Below are positions 10,924-22,266 of a DNA stretch of 64,000 bases, one piece after another; positions within the stretch are counted from its first letter, which is position 1, and each line of letters begins with the position of its first letter. The notes beneath the pieces were generated by a model. That model was not told the origin of the DNA. It was given only the letters and a program-made list of their open reading frames with translations, and ran no database searches. Where the stretch lies: assembly GCA_007258455.2 (NCBI GenBank), contig VDFB02193867.1, positions 529,286,550 to 529,350,549 of the forward strand, written 5' to 3'. The translations under genes and the position numbers were made by a program. The DNA comes from Sequoia sempervirens (Eukaryota > Streptophyta > Pinopsida > Cupressales > Cupressaceae).

Positions 10924-12559
10924 TGAACACAAGGAAATAGGGTGCTACACCTTTTAGGAGATGGAACACATAAAGGGGGTCAGGACCTCCTCCTATTTCA
11001 CTCTAGTTCATTAAAGGGAACCCTAGAGATCTCAACCTAATGATCCAATTAGTAAAAGAGATTGGTACAAGGTCTCCTTAGGTGTGATTAAAAAGGGGTT
11101 TCACCACTAATAAAATGCTTAGAAAGAAGGAAATGAAAGTAATATGCAAATCTAGCTATATAACCTAGAAAATGAACTTGTAATTAGAATAACAAACTGA
11201 GGCTAAGCAAAGAAGTACCTAAAATATTGAAGATGCCCGAAACGAGGTCTACAATAGTAAAATTATGAATTTTTATGTGAACTAGGACTCATATGCCAAA
11301 CTGGACGATTTAGTCCCAGTTTAGGGTTTCTGGCTGAATTTGGAATCTACAACTGGTAAACTAGGATCTACAAAAAAATTGTTGAAAAATGGTAATATTG
11401 AGACTCATACGCCCAAGATGGTGATTTAGTCCTAGTATTAGGGTTTGACTAAAACCTCTGTAATCCTCTAGTGATCTTTTGTGCTTCTTTCCTATCTAAT
11501 CTTTGAGTTTGAAAGTTTGAATTCTTCCATGTAGGTGACTTTCCATGAATATGACAACTTCTTAACAACTTTGACAACTTTCTTCAATCTTGCAACTTTG
11601 TCTTCAAAGGATCTTCAAGTCTCAAAACACCTAGATCTACAATCACACATGTATAGGGAGAAAAATGTTGATTTGTTAGTGGATAGGGGTTTGCCTTGGT
11701 CAAACCCCATTTTGGTAATCAAACCTTGAAATGGAATGAAATAGAATGAAGAAATGATGAATGAACAATATGCAATATTTCAACTCACCAAACCATTGAT
11801 AGGAAGGTTGCAATATTATGTGAAATGGTTAGCACGAATGTAGATATTGACACTTGGTCAAATGTTATGGATCTTGACATGAATGTTTGCTTGAATCATG
11901 AAAGCCCTATATCACAAATGTTAGCTCAAAAACACACATGATGCATGATGACTTTGACATGATACTTGAATCTTGAATATTGCTACAAAATGCTTGATAA
12001 TTATCTCTTGAATAATCTTGAATTCTCTTGAATACTTCAGTTGCTAGATCACACTTGCTCGTGAAAATTGCCAGGAGAAAATATGTAAAATGGCCTTGTA
12101 TTTATACTTTTTTATGCCAAATTTCTTGAAATTACAACACTACAAGTTGACATTAGATCTAGGAGAATAAAACCCCACCAAGAATTGAATTCAAAATAGG
12201 TCCAAGCTAAAGTGGGGTTCATACACTAGTAGGGGTGTATGAGTCCCAATAGCCTAAGCTTGGGACACAAATTTCAAGAAATGTTAAGTTCAATGTCATA
12301 TTCAGGACCAAGCCTAGATATTTAGGTGGGACCCATATGCCCAAGGTGGCATATGATTCCTAGATCACTAAATATTGAACACAACCCAAAATAATGAATT
12401 ATGATTGGTCATTAGTTAAGTGTCAATATTATCCTCAGAAAGATGCATTAAATAAGGCTTGTGGATGCAAAATAGGACCAAATAAGGCATAAAGAAGCCC
12501 AATTTTAGCAAGGAGGGCCTAAAAAAGTGTGAAAATGTAAAGGGATTCATTTTTCTACA
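10924..12559 (-). repeat. E2 3' LTR
   Basis: Read on the minus strand it begins TGTAGAAAAATG at 12559 and ends CCTTGTGTTCA at 10924. It aligns with 18734-19640. The alignment stops sharply at 10924 and 18734, which fixes the LTR end. It contains several dyad copies near 11285, 11400, 12200 and 12330. Confidence 0.75.
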
Positions 12560-12583
12560 CTAAATTTGGCCCCCATTTTAGTG
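12560..12583 (-). other. E2 polypurine tract
   Basis: On the minus strand AAAATGGGGGCCAAA lies a few bases before the TGTAGAAAAA start of the LTR. It is the same arrangement as AAAGTGGGGGCTAAA at 57775. Confidence 0.65.
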
Positions 12584-14462
12584 AGAGGAGGAACTTACTT
12601 CAAACTCACACTAAAGTAGACAAAATCACATTAGGAGGGGTCCAAGTGTACCAATCCTAGTGAGTAGGATGATAGCGATCAAGAGGTTTATGTAAGCCCC
12701 CAAGATCAAGATACTATGGAAAACCAACATAGGCACAAAAGAAGACACATGTGAATAGTGTAAGGAGCAACAACATGGTACAAGAATACATTGTCAAAGA
12801 TATAAGAAGAAAGGGGGTGGATCAAGCCTTGAACATTTGTCCAACACGATGTGGATCAGATCTAATTTTTTTGTCCAAGAACATTTACAAGTGGAATGCA
12901 ATGCATACTAAGCAAACAAAAAACACGCTCACAAGGGCTAGTGGAATCTCAGGTCCTCCACTAGGTGAGCTCCCAAAGAAACATGTACGCATGAAACTGG
13001 TATGTGCTCACATAGACAAGCAAGTGGTTATGGGAAAGTCACACCTAAGTTTAACTCCCATATACTAACCATACCAAATCTATACCTCCTGATAACTTTG
13101 ATAAGGTGTTGCACAACACAAACAACAAGATTCATGAGGCAAGCAAAACTTCGTATGCTTGACACCCATGAACAAATAGGATGGCTCCACAGGCAAGCAA
13201 ACTATATTGGGCAAGGTGGCCATATAACAACTATCATAAATGCAAAAGTAGTGTAAGGTATGTTCGAAGGAGTTTTTCTTAGTTCATGCAAGGTTTTAAC
13301 TTAGGGAACATTGTGCCTAATGTCTCCAAGAGAGAACCAATCGAAGAATAGAAGATTTGCAACATAGGGGATGTAGTGTGTCACATCAAGCCACTAAGAG
13401 GAATATAATATGCTAAGATAGATCACGCTCTTGAAGGGCATCACACCTAATGTCACCACAAAGTGAAAAATGCATCGCATGAAGTAAGAATACTACACAA
13501 TGAAACATCAGTTGAAACGAAAAAGAATAATGCCAATGTTTGCCCCCACTTTAAAGAAATTGCTAAAAAACATGTTGTGAGCAATTACTTTAAAGTATAA
13601 AATGATAAATGCTAACAATAAATAAGACATGAGAGCTTATTTGGAAAGCCCTATGCCAAGTCATATGTTTCTAAATAAAGCTACATCATGAAAAGGTGTT
13701 AGGTCCCCAAAATGAAATCCTAAAATCACATAAGGGATCCATGTATTTAGGGTCAGTATGCCTTTGCTACAATGTTTATATAGAGCTTGGAACTATCATC
13801 ATTCCCCAAATACTCATAGAACAAGAAAGAATGACACAAAGAGAGTGAAAACTAAGGAAAATCCTTCGGTTCAACATGGACGAGACCTAAATGTCTCGAT
13901 GCCTTGCATCATCTCCAAAGGAAAACGCAAGACAAAAAAATGATAAAGGAAAATATTTTTATTCAACATGGAAGAGACCTAAATTTCTTGATAGCTTGCA
14001 TCATCCCCAAAAGGAAAACACAAGATGAATGAAAAGATAAAGGTTTATGACATATAGAAGAATGTAGGTACGAATAAAGGAATGTCACAAAGAGAGATAC
14101 ATCAAAAAGAACAGGGAAATCACATTACGCACATGCAATCACACACATAACATGAAAAAGGAAATAATGCAAAAGACTAGTAAGGCTCATTTGATTCAAC
14201 CCATAGCAGGTCATATGGATCCCAATCTTGTTCATCGTATATGGAAGGTAGACAACTAGTCAAAGGGACAACAACAAGTGCTAAACTAGGACAAGGCTAT
14301 CTAATTCTTTCCCCCATTATGTGCAAGACAAGAATGAGCTAAGGTAGGTGATGAGAAAGAGCTCCTTGCATTTTGGAATGGTTTTCAATAAACGTAAGAC
14401 ATGTAATAGTGATCATATTATGATCCTACAACTATTATATGGAAAGGAGAAAAAGGACATGC
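12584..14462 (-). other. E2 3' non-coding region
   Basis: The part at about 13260-14350 is the inverted homologue of E0 9700-10730 and E4 41400-41979. It preserves the uninterrupted version of the site where E6 inserted in E4 (CTCTCTTGGAGACATTAGGC on the minus strand, near 13320). Plus-strand open frames at 12751-13256 and 13758 are chance frames. Confidence 0.5.
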
Positions 14463-14997
14463 TTTAAGGGATTATTTCTATGATACTAAACTTTTTAAAT
14501 ATTTGTTTTAAAGCATGACACTCATCAATATTATGTCCAAGAACTCTATGATATCGACAATGTGATGTGTTTGTGTTCTTAGGATTTGGTTTTCAATTTT
14601 CTCACATGGGAGGTAATGTAATAATTCCTTGACTTAGAAGTATGAGTAGGGATCTTTTAGTTGCAAATGGAAGACAAGGTAATTTTAGTTAAATATTTAG
14701 TTTGTAAGGCCTTTTTTTCTTACTAGATTCACCCATTTCTTGAGTTAGATGTTGAGGAGGACCTAATATTATCCTATTATCCTTCTCATCATTATGAGGC
14801 ATTGGTTGTTCTTTAGGAAGGATGACACTTATAGCGGGAGGGGGATCTCTATATCCTACTCCTTTGGAATCTTCAATTGGTGTTTTCTCTAAGAGTTGAT
14901 GAATTTCATGTTCACTTTTTGTATCACATCCATGTTTGCTTAAGATCATGAATACATTTCCATATGTCTCTTCTAGGTTGATGGGAGTTTTGGTCAC
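14463..14997 (-). pseudogene. gag C-terminal part with CHHC zinc knuckle (E2)
   Basis: The frame runs on the minus strand from 14997 (MTKTPINLEETYGNVF) through a lysine-rich segment ending near 14689. Beyond a stop it continues in the same frame to HCRYHRVLGHNIDECHALK at about 14570-14515. C-x2-H-x4-H-x4-C with GH and a following C.ALK is the variant knuckle of plant Ty3-gypsy Gag proteins, which binds the genomic RNA in the particle (family knowledge). Stops (one after KLNI, two around EN) interrupt it, so it is dead. The N-terminal capsid part would lie beyond the solo LTR inserted at 15045. Confidence 0.6.
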
Positions 14998-16702
14998 TTT
15001 GTTAACATAGGATGGTTGAATGTTTACTTGATTAGAGGTGCTAGTGTAGCATAGAAAAAAGTACTCCTTGCTTGATATGGGAATAATTAATGATAAATTG
15101 GATATAATTTTGCCTTGTTCTAGTGTCGTGAGGTGTTTTACACATCCACATTAGGTCTTGGACCCTTTAAAATTGAATAAAATGCATGTCTTGTAAAGGT
15201 GTTGTAAAGAATTGTAAATGACTTTCACACTTTTCTAGACTTTTATTAACTATTTTTAAGTCTAATGGTCCTTTCTTCCCTACTTTTGAATTAAATATTA
15301 TTCAAAAGTTAGCTTTTCCCTCTTCTTCTACAATTAAATAATTATTTCAATTATTTAATTATTCATTAGCCATTTCTTAAATATTTATTTAATTATTTAT
15401 CCTTTCTTTATCTCCCCACTTAAATAATTATTTTAATTATTTAATTATCCCTTCCCCCTCCATTAAATAATTGTTTCTAATTATTTAAGGTTTAACACCC
15501 CACATTTCCTCTATAATTAAATAATTATTTTTAATTATTTAATTATCTAATTATTTGTTCTCACCTTTCTTTTTAAATAAATAAAATTAATATTTTATTT
15601 ATTTCTCCTATGTTAGACACCTAAATTAAATAATCTTTATTATTTAATTTCTCCTATCACCTCTTTGTCTATGTCAATCTTATCTTCCACCTCAAGTCTT
15701 TATCTATCCATGTCTTTCTTCTCTCAATTAACCTCCACCCTTGATTAAGTTATTTTCTAATTTAATCTTGGCCCTTGATCGTGATCCTTATTCTTAATTA
15801 TTTTCTATAAAATGAGAACTTTAAACCCTAATTCATTATTCATTCATCATTCATTCATATTTCCAAGTCAAGCAATCAAGAATCAAGCATTCAAGATAGC
15901 ATCCAAGCTCAATTCTAAGGCATTCAAGAGAAAGATTCTCCATCAATCATTGCATCAATTCAAGATCCATCATCATGGAAAGTTTCTAATTGCAGTGTTT
16001 CATATTTCATGCTTCATTATCTTATTTCATCATTTTGGTTTAATTATCTAAACGGGGTTTAACCAAGGAAAACCCCCAATCCCTAACAATCAACATTTTT
16101 TTCTCTCTTCCTTTGTGTGATTGCAAATCTAGGTGCTTAGATGGAATGGAAATGATTGAAGAATAGGTTGCAAAATTTCCAGATTCATCTCCCTATTGGA
16201 AAGGTCAAAATCTTCACAAAAAGTCACTTACAGCCTTAGAAATCAGGGTTTTGGATCTGGACTCCTGGAGGTACAAAAAGAGCATGCTGAAAGCTACAAA
16301 TTCCACTTTTGATTATTTTGAAAAGCCAAAGTGGACTCATTCACCATTAGTGGAAAATGAGTCCCACTGTACATGTTTTTTAGAGTTTTGTGTACATTCA
16401 GATACCCATTTGCCCAAAATAGACTTTGATACAATTTTCTAGATCTAGGACTAATTTGCCCAGATTGGCGTATGAGTCCTAGGTGGCTTCTACATCATAT
16501 TTTTCAGGATTCCAAACCTTCATTCCATCCTTATTTATTTTTCAAGTGTACACCTTCAGTTTCATTAGTTTTTGTTATAGTTTACTTGCATTTATAGGTG
16601 TCTTTGCATACAACACTGTGTTTTCAAACATCTTGCATTTCCTTAGTTTCCATTCATTAGTCAATATATTTTATCAATTTTCTACATTTAGATCATTTAT
16701 TT

Positions 16703-17638
16703 GGGTATGTACAGGATCATCATGGAAAAAACAAGCCCTTAAGTGGTGAAAATTTCAAAAAATCAAAGTTAGGCAACTTGACGTAAAAATTTGAATAAGT
16801 TATCTATATTTTTTCAAAAATATGTAAGAATAAAATCTATAGCAAATTGAATGTAGTTCCTAAAATACTATTTTTAATTTTTTAAATGTATTTTGTGAAA
16901 ATTTGAAATTTCAATATAGTAGTACTTAAATTTCAAGGAAAAATAAGTAGGTGTTTGTTTGATCAACCTAACCACAATAAAATGATAATATTTTTATAAG
17001 ATTTTAGATATAAGTAGAGGACTCATGTCCCAATGTGATGCATATATCTTTGTATTTTTTCCAAGTAAGTAATTAATTATGAATTATTTTATTACAACTT
17101 CAAAATATAAAAAATCATATGTCGACCACCTTAACTAAAATTTCATGAAATTCTTTTTTTTTAATCCTATAGTATGTGAAGCATAGAATGTGACGCATAT
17201 TTCAGATTTAAAAATATGATACCATTTGAAAGCTATAGATGTTTTTCAATCAGCCTATTAATCAGGACTTTAGTCATAATTCAAATAGAAAATGAATAAT
17301 AATTATTTTATTTTTTTTATTCAAGGGGTAAACGCTTTTGACCGGAGCTATGAACCGGGTACAACCATTCAACAATACCACCCCAACGGGGTTTGAACCT
17401 TGGTGGCAAGAACAAAAATGCCACTAATAAACCATCACACCATGCCAATACCGGCGAATAATAATTATTTATTAAATTCAAAGTAAAGAATAATTTATAT
17501 TGGTGGAAAATTGAGAATCTCCTTTAAAAACCCTTTTCATTTTATCAATTTTGGGTAAAGAAAATTTCGTCAGCCATATACCCTACACATTCCCATCATA
17601 TTGCCACTTTTTGGCCCATCATGATCTTGCACATACCC
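16703..17638 (-). mobile_element. TIR transposon, copy 1 (carries a SINE)
   Basis: The left end reads GGGTATGTACAGGATCAT and the right end is its near-inverse. Both are flanked by attt (16699-16702 and 17639-17642). The whole body is the inverted homologue of 36863-37653. Without the SINE and its target duplication it is about 774 bp, close to the 791 bp of the other copy. There is no coding frame, so it is non-autonomous. The E4 LTR near 38290-38345 shows the host sequence without the insertion. Superfamily not assigned. Confidence 0.75.
17309..17455 (-). mobile_element. tRNA-derived SINE, copy 1
   Basis: On the minus strand it starts GCCGGTATTGGCATGGTG and contains an A-box-like TGGCATGGTGTGATGG and a B-box-like GGTTCAAACC. 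It ends in an A-rich tail (plus-strand T run at 17309-17319). A perfect 15-bp duplication, gaataataattattt, flanks it (17294-17308 and 17456-17470). The 3' half shares TTCATAGCTCCGGTCAAAA with the SINE at 61515, so both belong to one family. It lies inside the TIR element. Confidence 0.85.
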
Positions 17639-17784
17639 ATTTTAGGCATATTTCAATTACAATTGCATTAGTTTTGAGTGATCCATCACAAATTTTGGTA
17701 TATTTCTCTCCTTTTAGGTGAAAAACCCTAGAAGTGTAAGAAAGCCTTCACATTACCAAAAATTGTTGGTTCATCTAGGTTCAC

Positions 17785-18069
17785 CTATTGTAAGGAACTT
17801 AGGCTCATTTTGTGTTTCAGTTTATGTAAAAGACCAAACATCTCAAGTTGTGTTGGTTGTTTCATGCAAGGATAAAAGGATGCATTAGTCTCAAGGTTGT
17901 TAAGGAAATCATTTATAAAGTTATTCATGTTGTAATTATCTTCTCCAATGATATCAACTTCACGAGGAGGAAATGCATTAGGAGCTAATTGAGCATGAGT
18001 GAGTTCAATTTCATTAGGATCATTTCCAAAAGCACAACTTAACACATCCACTAATGAATCCAAGGGCAT
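17785..18069 (-). pseudogene. coding remnant of E2, 94 codons
   Basis: The minus-strand frame starts MPLDSLVDVLSCAFGNDPNE and includes an acidic, asparagine-rich centre. It is followed in frame, after a TAG, by a few further codons up to the solo LTR. It lies between the E2 primer site and gag knuckle, so it is probably the N-terminal part of the gag-region protein. I recognise no domain. Confidence 0.35.
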
Positions 18070-18717
18070 TCAAAGCTTACAAACACACATATCCATGACG
18101 AAATGTAATGTATTAACCTAGAATGAAATGTGTAAATGAAATTGTGAAATTAAGTAATGCATGAAATGAACCTGATTAAGCAAGGTCTGATGAAATGAAT
18201 GAAGGAGAAACTCAGTAATCTGAAACAAAAATCTAACACCAGCAAACAGAAGCACAAAAATAAAGTTTTTAATGTTGTAAATTTCAATTTTAGGTTTGAT
18301 ATGGGACTAAATTTCCAAAAGGGGTGAATGAGTCCTAGTTAGGGTTTTTGAAAGGTTCAAATGCTGAAAAACACACAACATAGAATTCCCAAAAATCTAG
18401 TAAAACCACCTTTAAAGGGACTAAATCACCCAAAGGGGCGAATGAGTCGCAAATTAGGGTTTTTGCACCAAATTCAGCAAATTCTGAGTTGATTCTAAGG
18501 TCTTTTACTTGTATGTTGAATATACTATGTACAATTCCTAGATTTCAATAAAATTGAATTATTTGAGATGCAAAAATGCAACCTATATGCACTTTCACTA
18601 ATGCAAGATTTAGAAGCCTTAAATGCAAATTAACTAATGCAAGATCTAATGCAAAGCTAATGTAAGCTAGATCTAGGACTACAATGTACTCCAAATCAGA
18701 AATGCAAGTGCTCAAAG
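18070..18717 (-). other. E2 leader, no gene
   Basis: Untranslated leader between primer site and first frame. It holds two dyad copies (18303-18335 and 18418-18450) and a run of TTGCATTA-type words also seen in the E4 leader near 38550. Confidence 0.45.
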
Positions 18718-18730
18718 GTCAGGTTCACCA
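18718..18730 (-). other. E2 primer binding site
   Basis: The minus strand reads TGGTGAACCTGAC a few bases after the LTR end, close to the E1 and E4 sites (TGGTGAACCCAAC). Confidence 0.55.
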
Positions 18731-18733
18731 AAA

Positions 18734-19640
18734 TGAACACAAGGAAATAGGGTGCTCCACCTTTTAGGAGATGGAACACATAAAGCAAGTAGGGACCTCC
18801 TCCTATTTCACTTTAGTGAACATTAAAGGAAATCCTAGAGATATCGACCTAATGATCCAATTAGGAAAAGAGATTGCTACAAGGTATCCATAGGTGTGAT
18901 TAAAATGGGTGTTCACCACTAAGCAAATGCTTAGAAAGAAGGAAATGAAAGTAATATGCAAATCTAGCTATATAACCTAGAAATGAACTTGAAATCAAAA
19001 TAACAAACTAAGGCTAAGCAAAGAAATACCTGGAAGACTAAATATGTTCAAAAAAAGGTATACAACCCTTAAATTATGAATTTTGATGTGAGATGGGACT
19101 CATACACCAGACTAAGTGATTTAGTCCTAGTTTAGGGTTTTCTGCTAAATCTGGAATCTACAATTGGTAAATCAGGATCTATAGAAAATTGTTGAAAAAT
19201 GGTATACTAGGACTAATATGCCCAAGGTGGTGATTTATTCCTGGTATTAAGCTTTGACTAAAACCTCTGTAATCCTCTAGTGATCTTCTATAGCTTCTCT
19301 CTCATTTGATCTCCGAGTTTGAAAGTTTGAATTCTACTCTATAGGTGACTTTCTATGAAGATGGCAACTTTGACAACTTTCTTCAATCTTGCAACTTTTT
19401 CTTTAAAGGATCTTCAAGTCTCAAAACACCTAGATTTGCAATCACACATTTATAAGGAGAAAAATGTTGATTCGTCAATGGATAGGGGTTTTCCTTGGTC
19501 AAACCATGTTTAGGTAATCAAACCTTGAAATGGAATAAAATAGAATGAAGGAATGATGAATGAACAATATGAATCATTGCAACTCACCAAACCCTTGATA
19601 GGAAGGATTTAATCTTATGTGAAATGGACTTAACTGTGGA
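18734..19640 (-). repeat. E2 5' LTR, truncated
   Basis: It is the homologue of about 10924-11830 of the 3' LTR. Similarity fades near 19640, so its first part (minus-strand 5' end) is lost or rearranged. Dyad copies lie near 19085 and 19200. Confidence 0.6.
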
Positions 19641-19760
19641 ATGTGACTATTTGTCAGAGAAATGGGAAGGATCAAGGCTCAACTATCCAATGTGATGTGG
19701 AATACATCTCAACTATTTATCCAAAAAAATTCAAAAGCAAAACATGATGTCTACTTGTAC

Positions 19761-19926
19761 TGTAGAAAAATGCATTCCTTTACATTTTCACGCTTGTTTG
19801 GGCCCTCCATGCTAAAACTAGGTTTCTTTATGCCTTATTTGGTCCTATTTTACATCCACAAGCCTTATTTAATGCATCTTTCCAAGGATAATCCTAACAC
19901 TTAACTAATGATGAATCATAGAAAAA
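19761..19926 (+). repeat. inverted LTR start fragment of the E2 family
   Basis: TGTAGAAAAATGCATTCC matches the first 160 or so bases of the E2 LTR but on the plus strand. It stops where the next LTR starts at 19927. Either a separate truncated LTR or an inversion inside the E2 5' LTR explains it. Confidence 0.55.
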
Positions 19927-21360
19927 TGTAGCGTAGAAAAAAGTAACCCTTTTCACACTTAATTTGGGAATGAATAATTAGTGATAAAATGCACTTAATT
20001 GTGCCTTATTTAGGGTGTTGTAAAGTGTTTCTTTACACTTTCACACTAATCTAGGGCTTTATTAATTAATTGAGGTTAATTTGAGCTTAATTGGCCCCTT
20101 AAATTCAAATCCAAGCCTAATCTATTGCATTTTCCAAAGGATAAAACCTAACACTCTTAAATGAAATTACACAACACTCAATTTTGCAAGGAAAGTGTCC
20201 TAGGCTAGTGACCTAGGGCTCATTTGCCACATGGTGAATGGGTCCTCACTAGGTCCTAGGACCCCCTTTTGGTATATTATTTCAAATCCACCGAAATGTG
20301 TCCTAGTTAAGTATGCTAAGACACATTCACCCTATGGTGAATGGGTCCTCACTAACTTAGGACACCCCCCTTGGAATATGTTTTTGGTAGTATTTCGATG
20401 ATTTCAAATTCAAGATCTAATATCAAACCTACTTGTGTCATTTGAATTTTGGGATAAATAACCTTAAGTATAAATATAAGGTTATTTCACTATTTTTTCA
20501 CTTAAGAATCTAGCAGCTTCAATTCTTCAAGCATTATAACAAATTTGTGAGATCAATATTTTACAAGAGTATTCAAGAAGGCATTCAAGGGAAGATTATT
20601 AGAGTTTATTACAACAATCAAGGATCATATCATCATGTCAAAGGCATAGTGCATCATGCATGTTGTTGAGCTAATGTGTTGATGTAACATTAAAGAACCA
20701 ATTCAAGCATATTCAAGGTATTGTGATCAAGATATACATCCTTTGAGGCCATCTCATGCAAGATTGTTGATTTGTACTCCAAGGTTCAAACAAAAGTGTG
20801 GTGAGGTGTAACATAGCATTGTTCCTTCATCATTCTTTCTATTTCATGTTTCATTATTTCATTACAAGGTTTGATTACCAAAATGGGCTTTGACCAAGGA
20901 AAACCCATATTCCCTAACAATCAACATTTTCTCCTTTTTGATATGTGATTGCAAGTTTTAGGTTGAAGATAAAGTGGAGAGAAAAATTTATCAAAGTTGC
21001 AAAGTTGTATAAGTTGTCATCCCTATTGCAAGATCACATAAATTCTTCTACAAAATTTATTTCTAACTTTCATTCCGAGTTGAACATCTGGGATCTGAAA
21101 GTATAGACATTGAAGAACAAAACCCAAAAATCAATTTTCAAGAACCCTAGCAGGGACCCATTCGCCATTGGGTAAATGAGTCCTCCGTGAGGCCCAAAAA
21201 AGCATTTTTGGAGTAGGTAAACATCATTTTGGCATCTTAAAACCTACCTTTTTATTGTTATATCAATTAGGTTTGGTTGTTGATTGTTGATTACACATTA
21301 TAGCCATCATAATTGAATTAAACATTGGAAAAACTAGTGGTTCATCATCTTGTTAATTCA
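19927..21360 (+). repeat. complete LTR, same family as 1-723
   Basis: It begins TGTAGCGTAGAAAAAAG and ends TTAATTCA, followed by a primer-like TTTTGGTGAGCTC. Positions 20665-21360 align with 15-723. No polypurine tract precedes it, so it is a 5' LTR whose internal part was lost, or a fragment. It has three dyad copies (near 20210, 20320 and 21153-21183). Confidence 0.65.
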
Positions 21361-21366
21361 TTTTGG

Positions 21367-22266
21367 TGAGCTCTATTTTTTTATGTTTCAATTTTTTTGC
21401 AATCATACCATCAAATGACTTACAATAATGGATTGTATGGTTGAATAGGGGACTTTTCCCTAATGAACCCGAACAAAAGAGTTTGATTTTGGTGAATTGA
21501 TAGTCTATCTTGGGGTTTTTAGGCCTTCTTAACGTGACTGCATGGTTGGATTTAACCCAAAATGCTCCAAAATTGTAGCTACCTTCTAGATCTAGCAACC
21601 ACTCTTTAGCTTCAAACCCTCATAGATTTGGCCTCATATGTCCGTTTTGGATGAAACAAAAGGAAAAAATCACTTTCTTGAACTCCCTAAACTCAATGAT
21701 GAGTTCAGGTTTACACCAAAAATCTCCAAAAATGAACCTTCTATACAAAGCAACAAAGAGGAATCCCCCCAAAATTTGGTATTTCTATCAAGTTTTTTTA
21801 TTCTCCATATCATCATACAATGCAAGAGAATAACATACTCAACTTTTCAAAATATACCAAGATCTCTCCAAAAAGACTATCAAATGGCACCCAACTTTCT
21901 TTGATACAATGTTAGAGTTGGCTATGGACATTTACATCCAAGATCTAGAGGTCAAATGGAAAGCACAAAGAGATCAATATGCAATGCTCAAGATTGCAAT
22001 GGAATTGAATATTCGATAATTCTTCATTTACAAATGAGAACCCCTTGGTTATATAGCCAATGTGAGACATAGGACTAGACAAGATCATGACAACTATCTT
22101 AATCTTGTGACATAATACAACCAACTTGACAAAAAAATAAAAAAGGTAAAGTTTAAACATGAAAACTAAGTCTTCTAGAAATAATCTTAGGACCTAAGTA
22201 AACTTAACATGTGAATAACTCCCCTAGTAAGAATTAGCTAGTACAAGAATTTTATTTACACCAACA
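21367..22266 (-). mobile_element. copia element fragment: 5' LTR and leader
   Basis: On the minus strand the LTR runs 22266-21910 (TGTTGG...TCTAACA). It is followed by a degenerate copia primer site (TTGTATCAAAG, against TGGTATCAGAGC). The leader that follows is homologous to the E5 leader: both contain GAGTATG.T..TCTCTTGCAT and an AAAAAACTTGA run (E5 near 32355-32410). Nothing beyond the leader is left. Open frames on either strand here are leader DNA. Confidence 0.65.

Larger units (their letters stand above)
15045..17773 (+). mobile_element. solo LTR nested in E2
   Basis: It starts TGTAGCATAGAAAAAAG, ends GTTGGTTCA, and has no primer site or internal region. Flanking pentamers are gctag (15040-15044) and tctag (17774-17778), with four of five bases matching, as expected of a decayed 5-bp target duplication. 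It is homologous to the E4 LTR (35849-38482). A TIR transposon (16703-17638) splits it. Unequal recombination between LTRs is the usual origin of solo LTRs. It carries dyad copies at 16332-16364 and 16448-16480. Confidence 0.75.
10924..19640 (-). mobile_element. E2: gypsy-like LTR element on the minus strand
   Basis: On the minus strand the order is 5' LTR (18734 to about 19640, start lost), primer site (18718-18730), a coding remnant (17785-18069), gag with zinc knuckle (14463-14997), 3' non-coding region, polypurine tract (12560-12583) and 3' LTR (10924-12559). A solo LTR, itself carrying a TIR element and a SINE, has inserted at 15045-17773. No polymerase is visible. The outer end near 19640 is set by where similarity to the 3' LTR fades. 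Confidence 0.65.
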
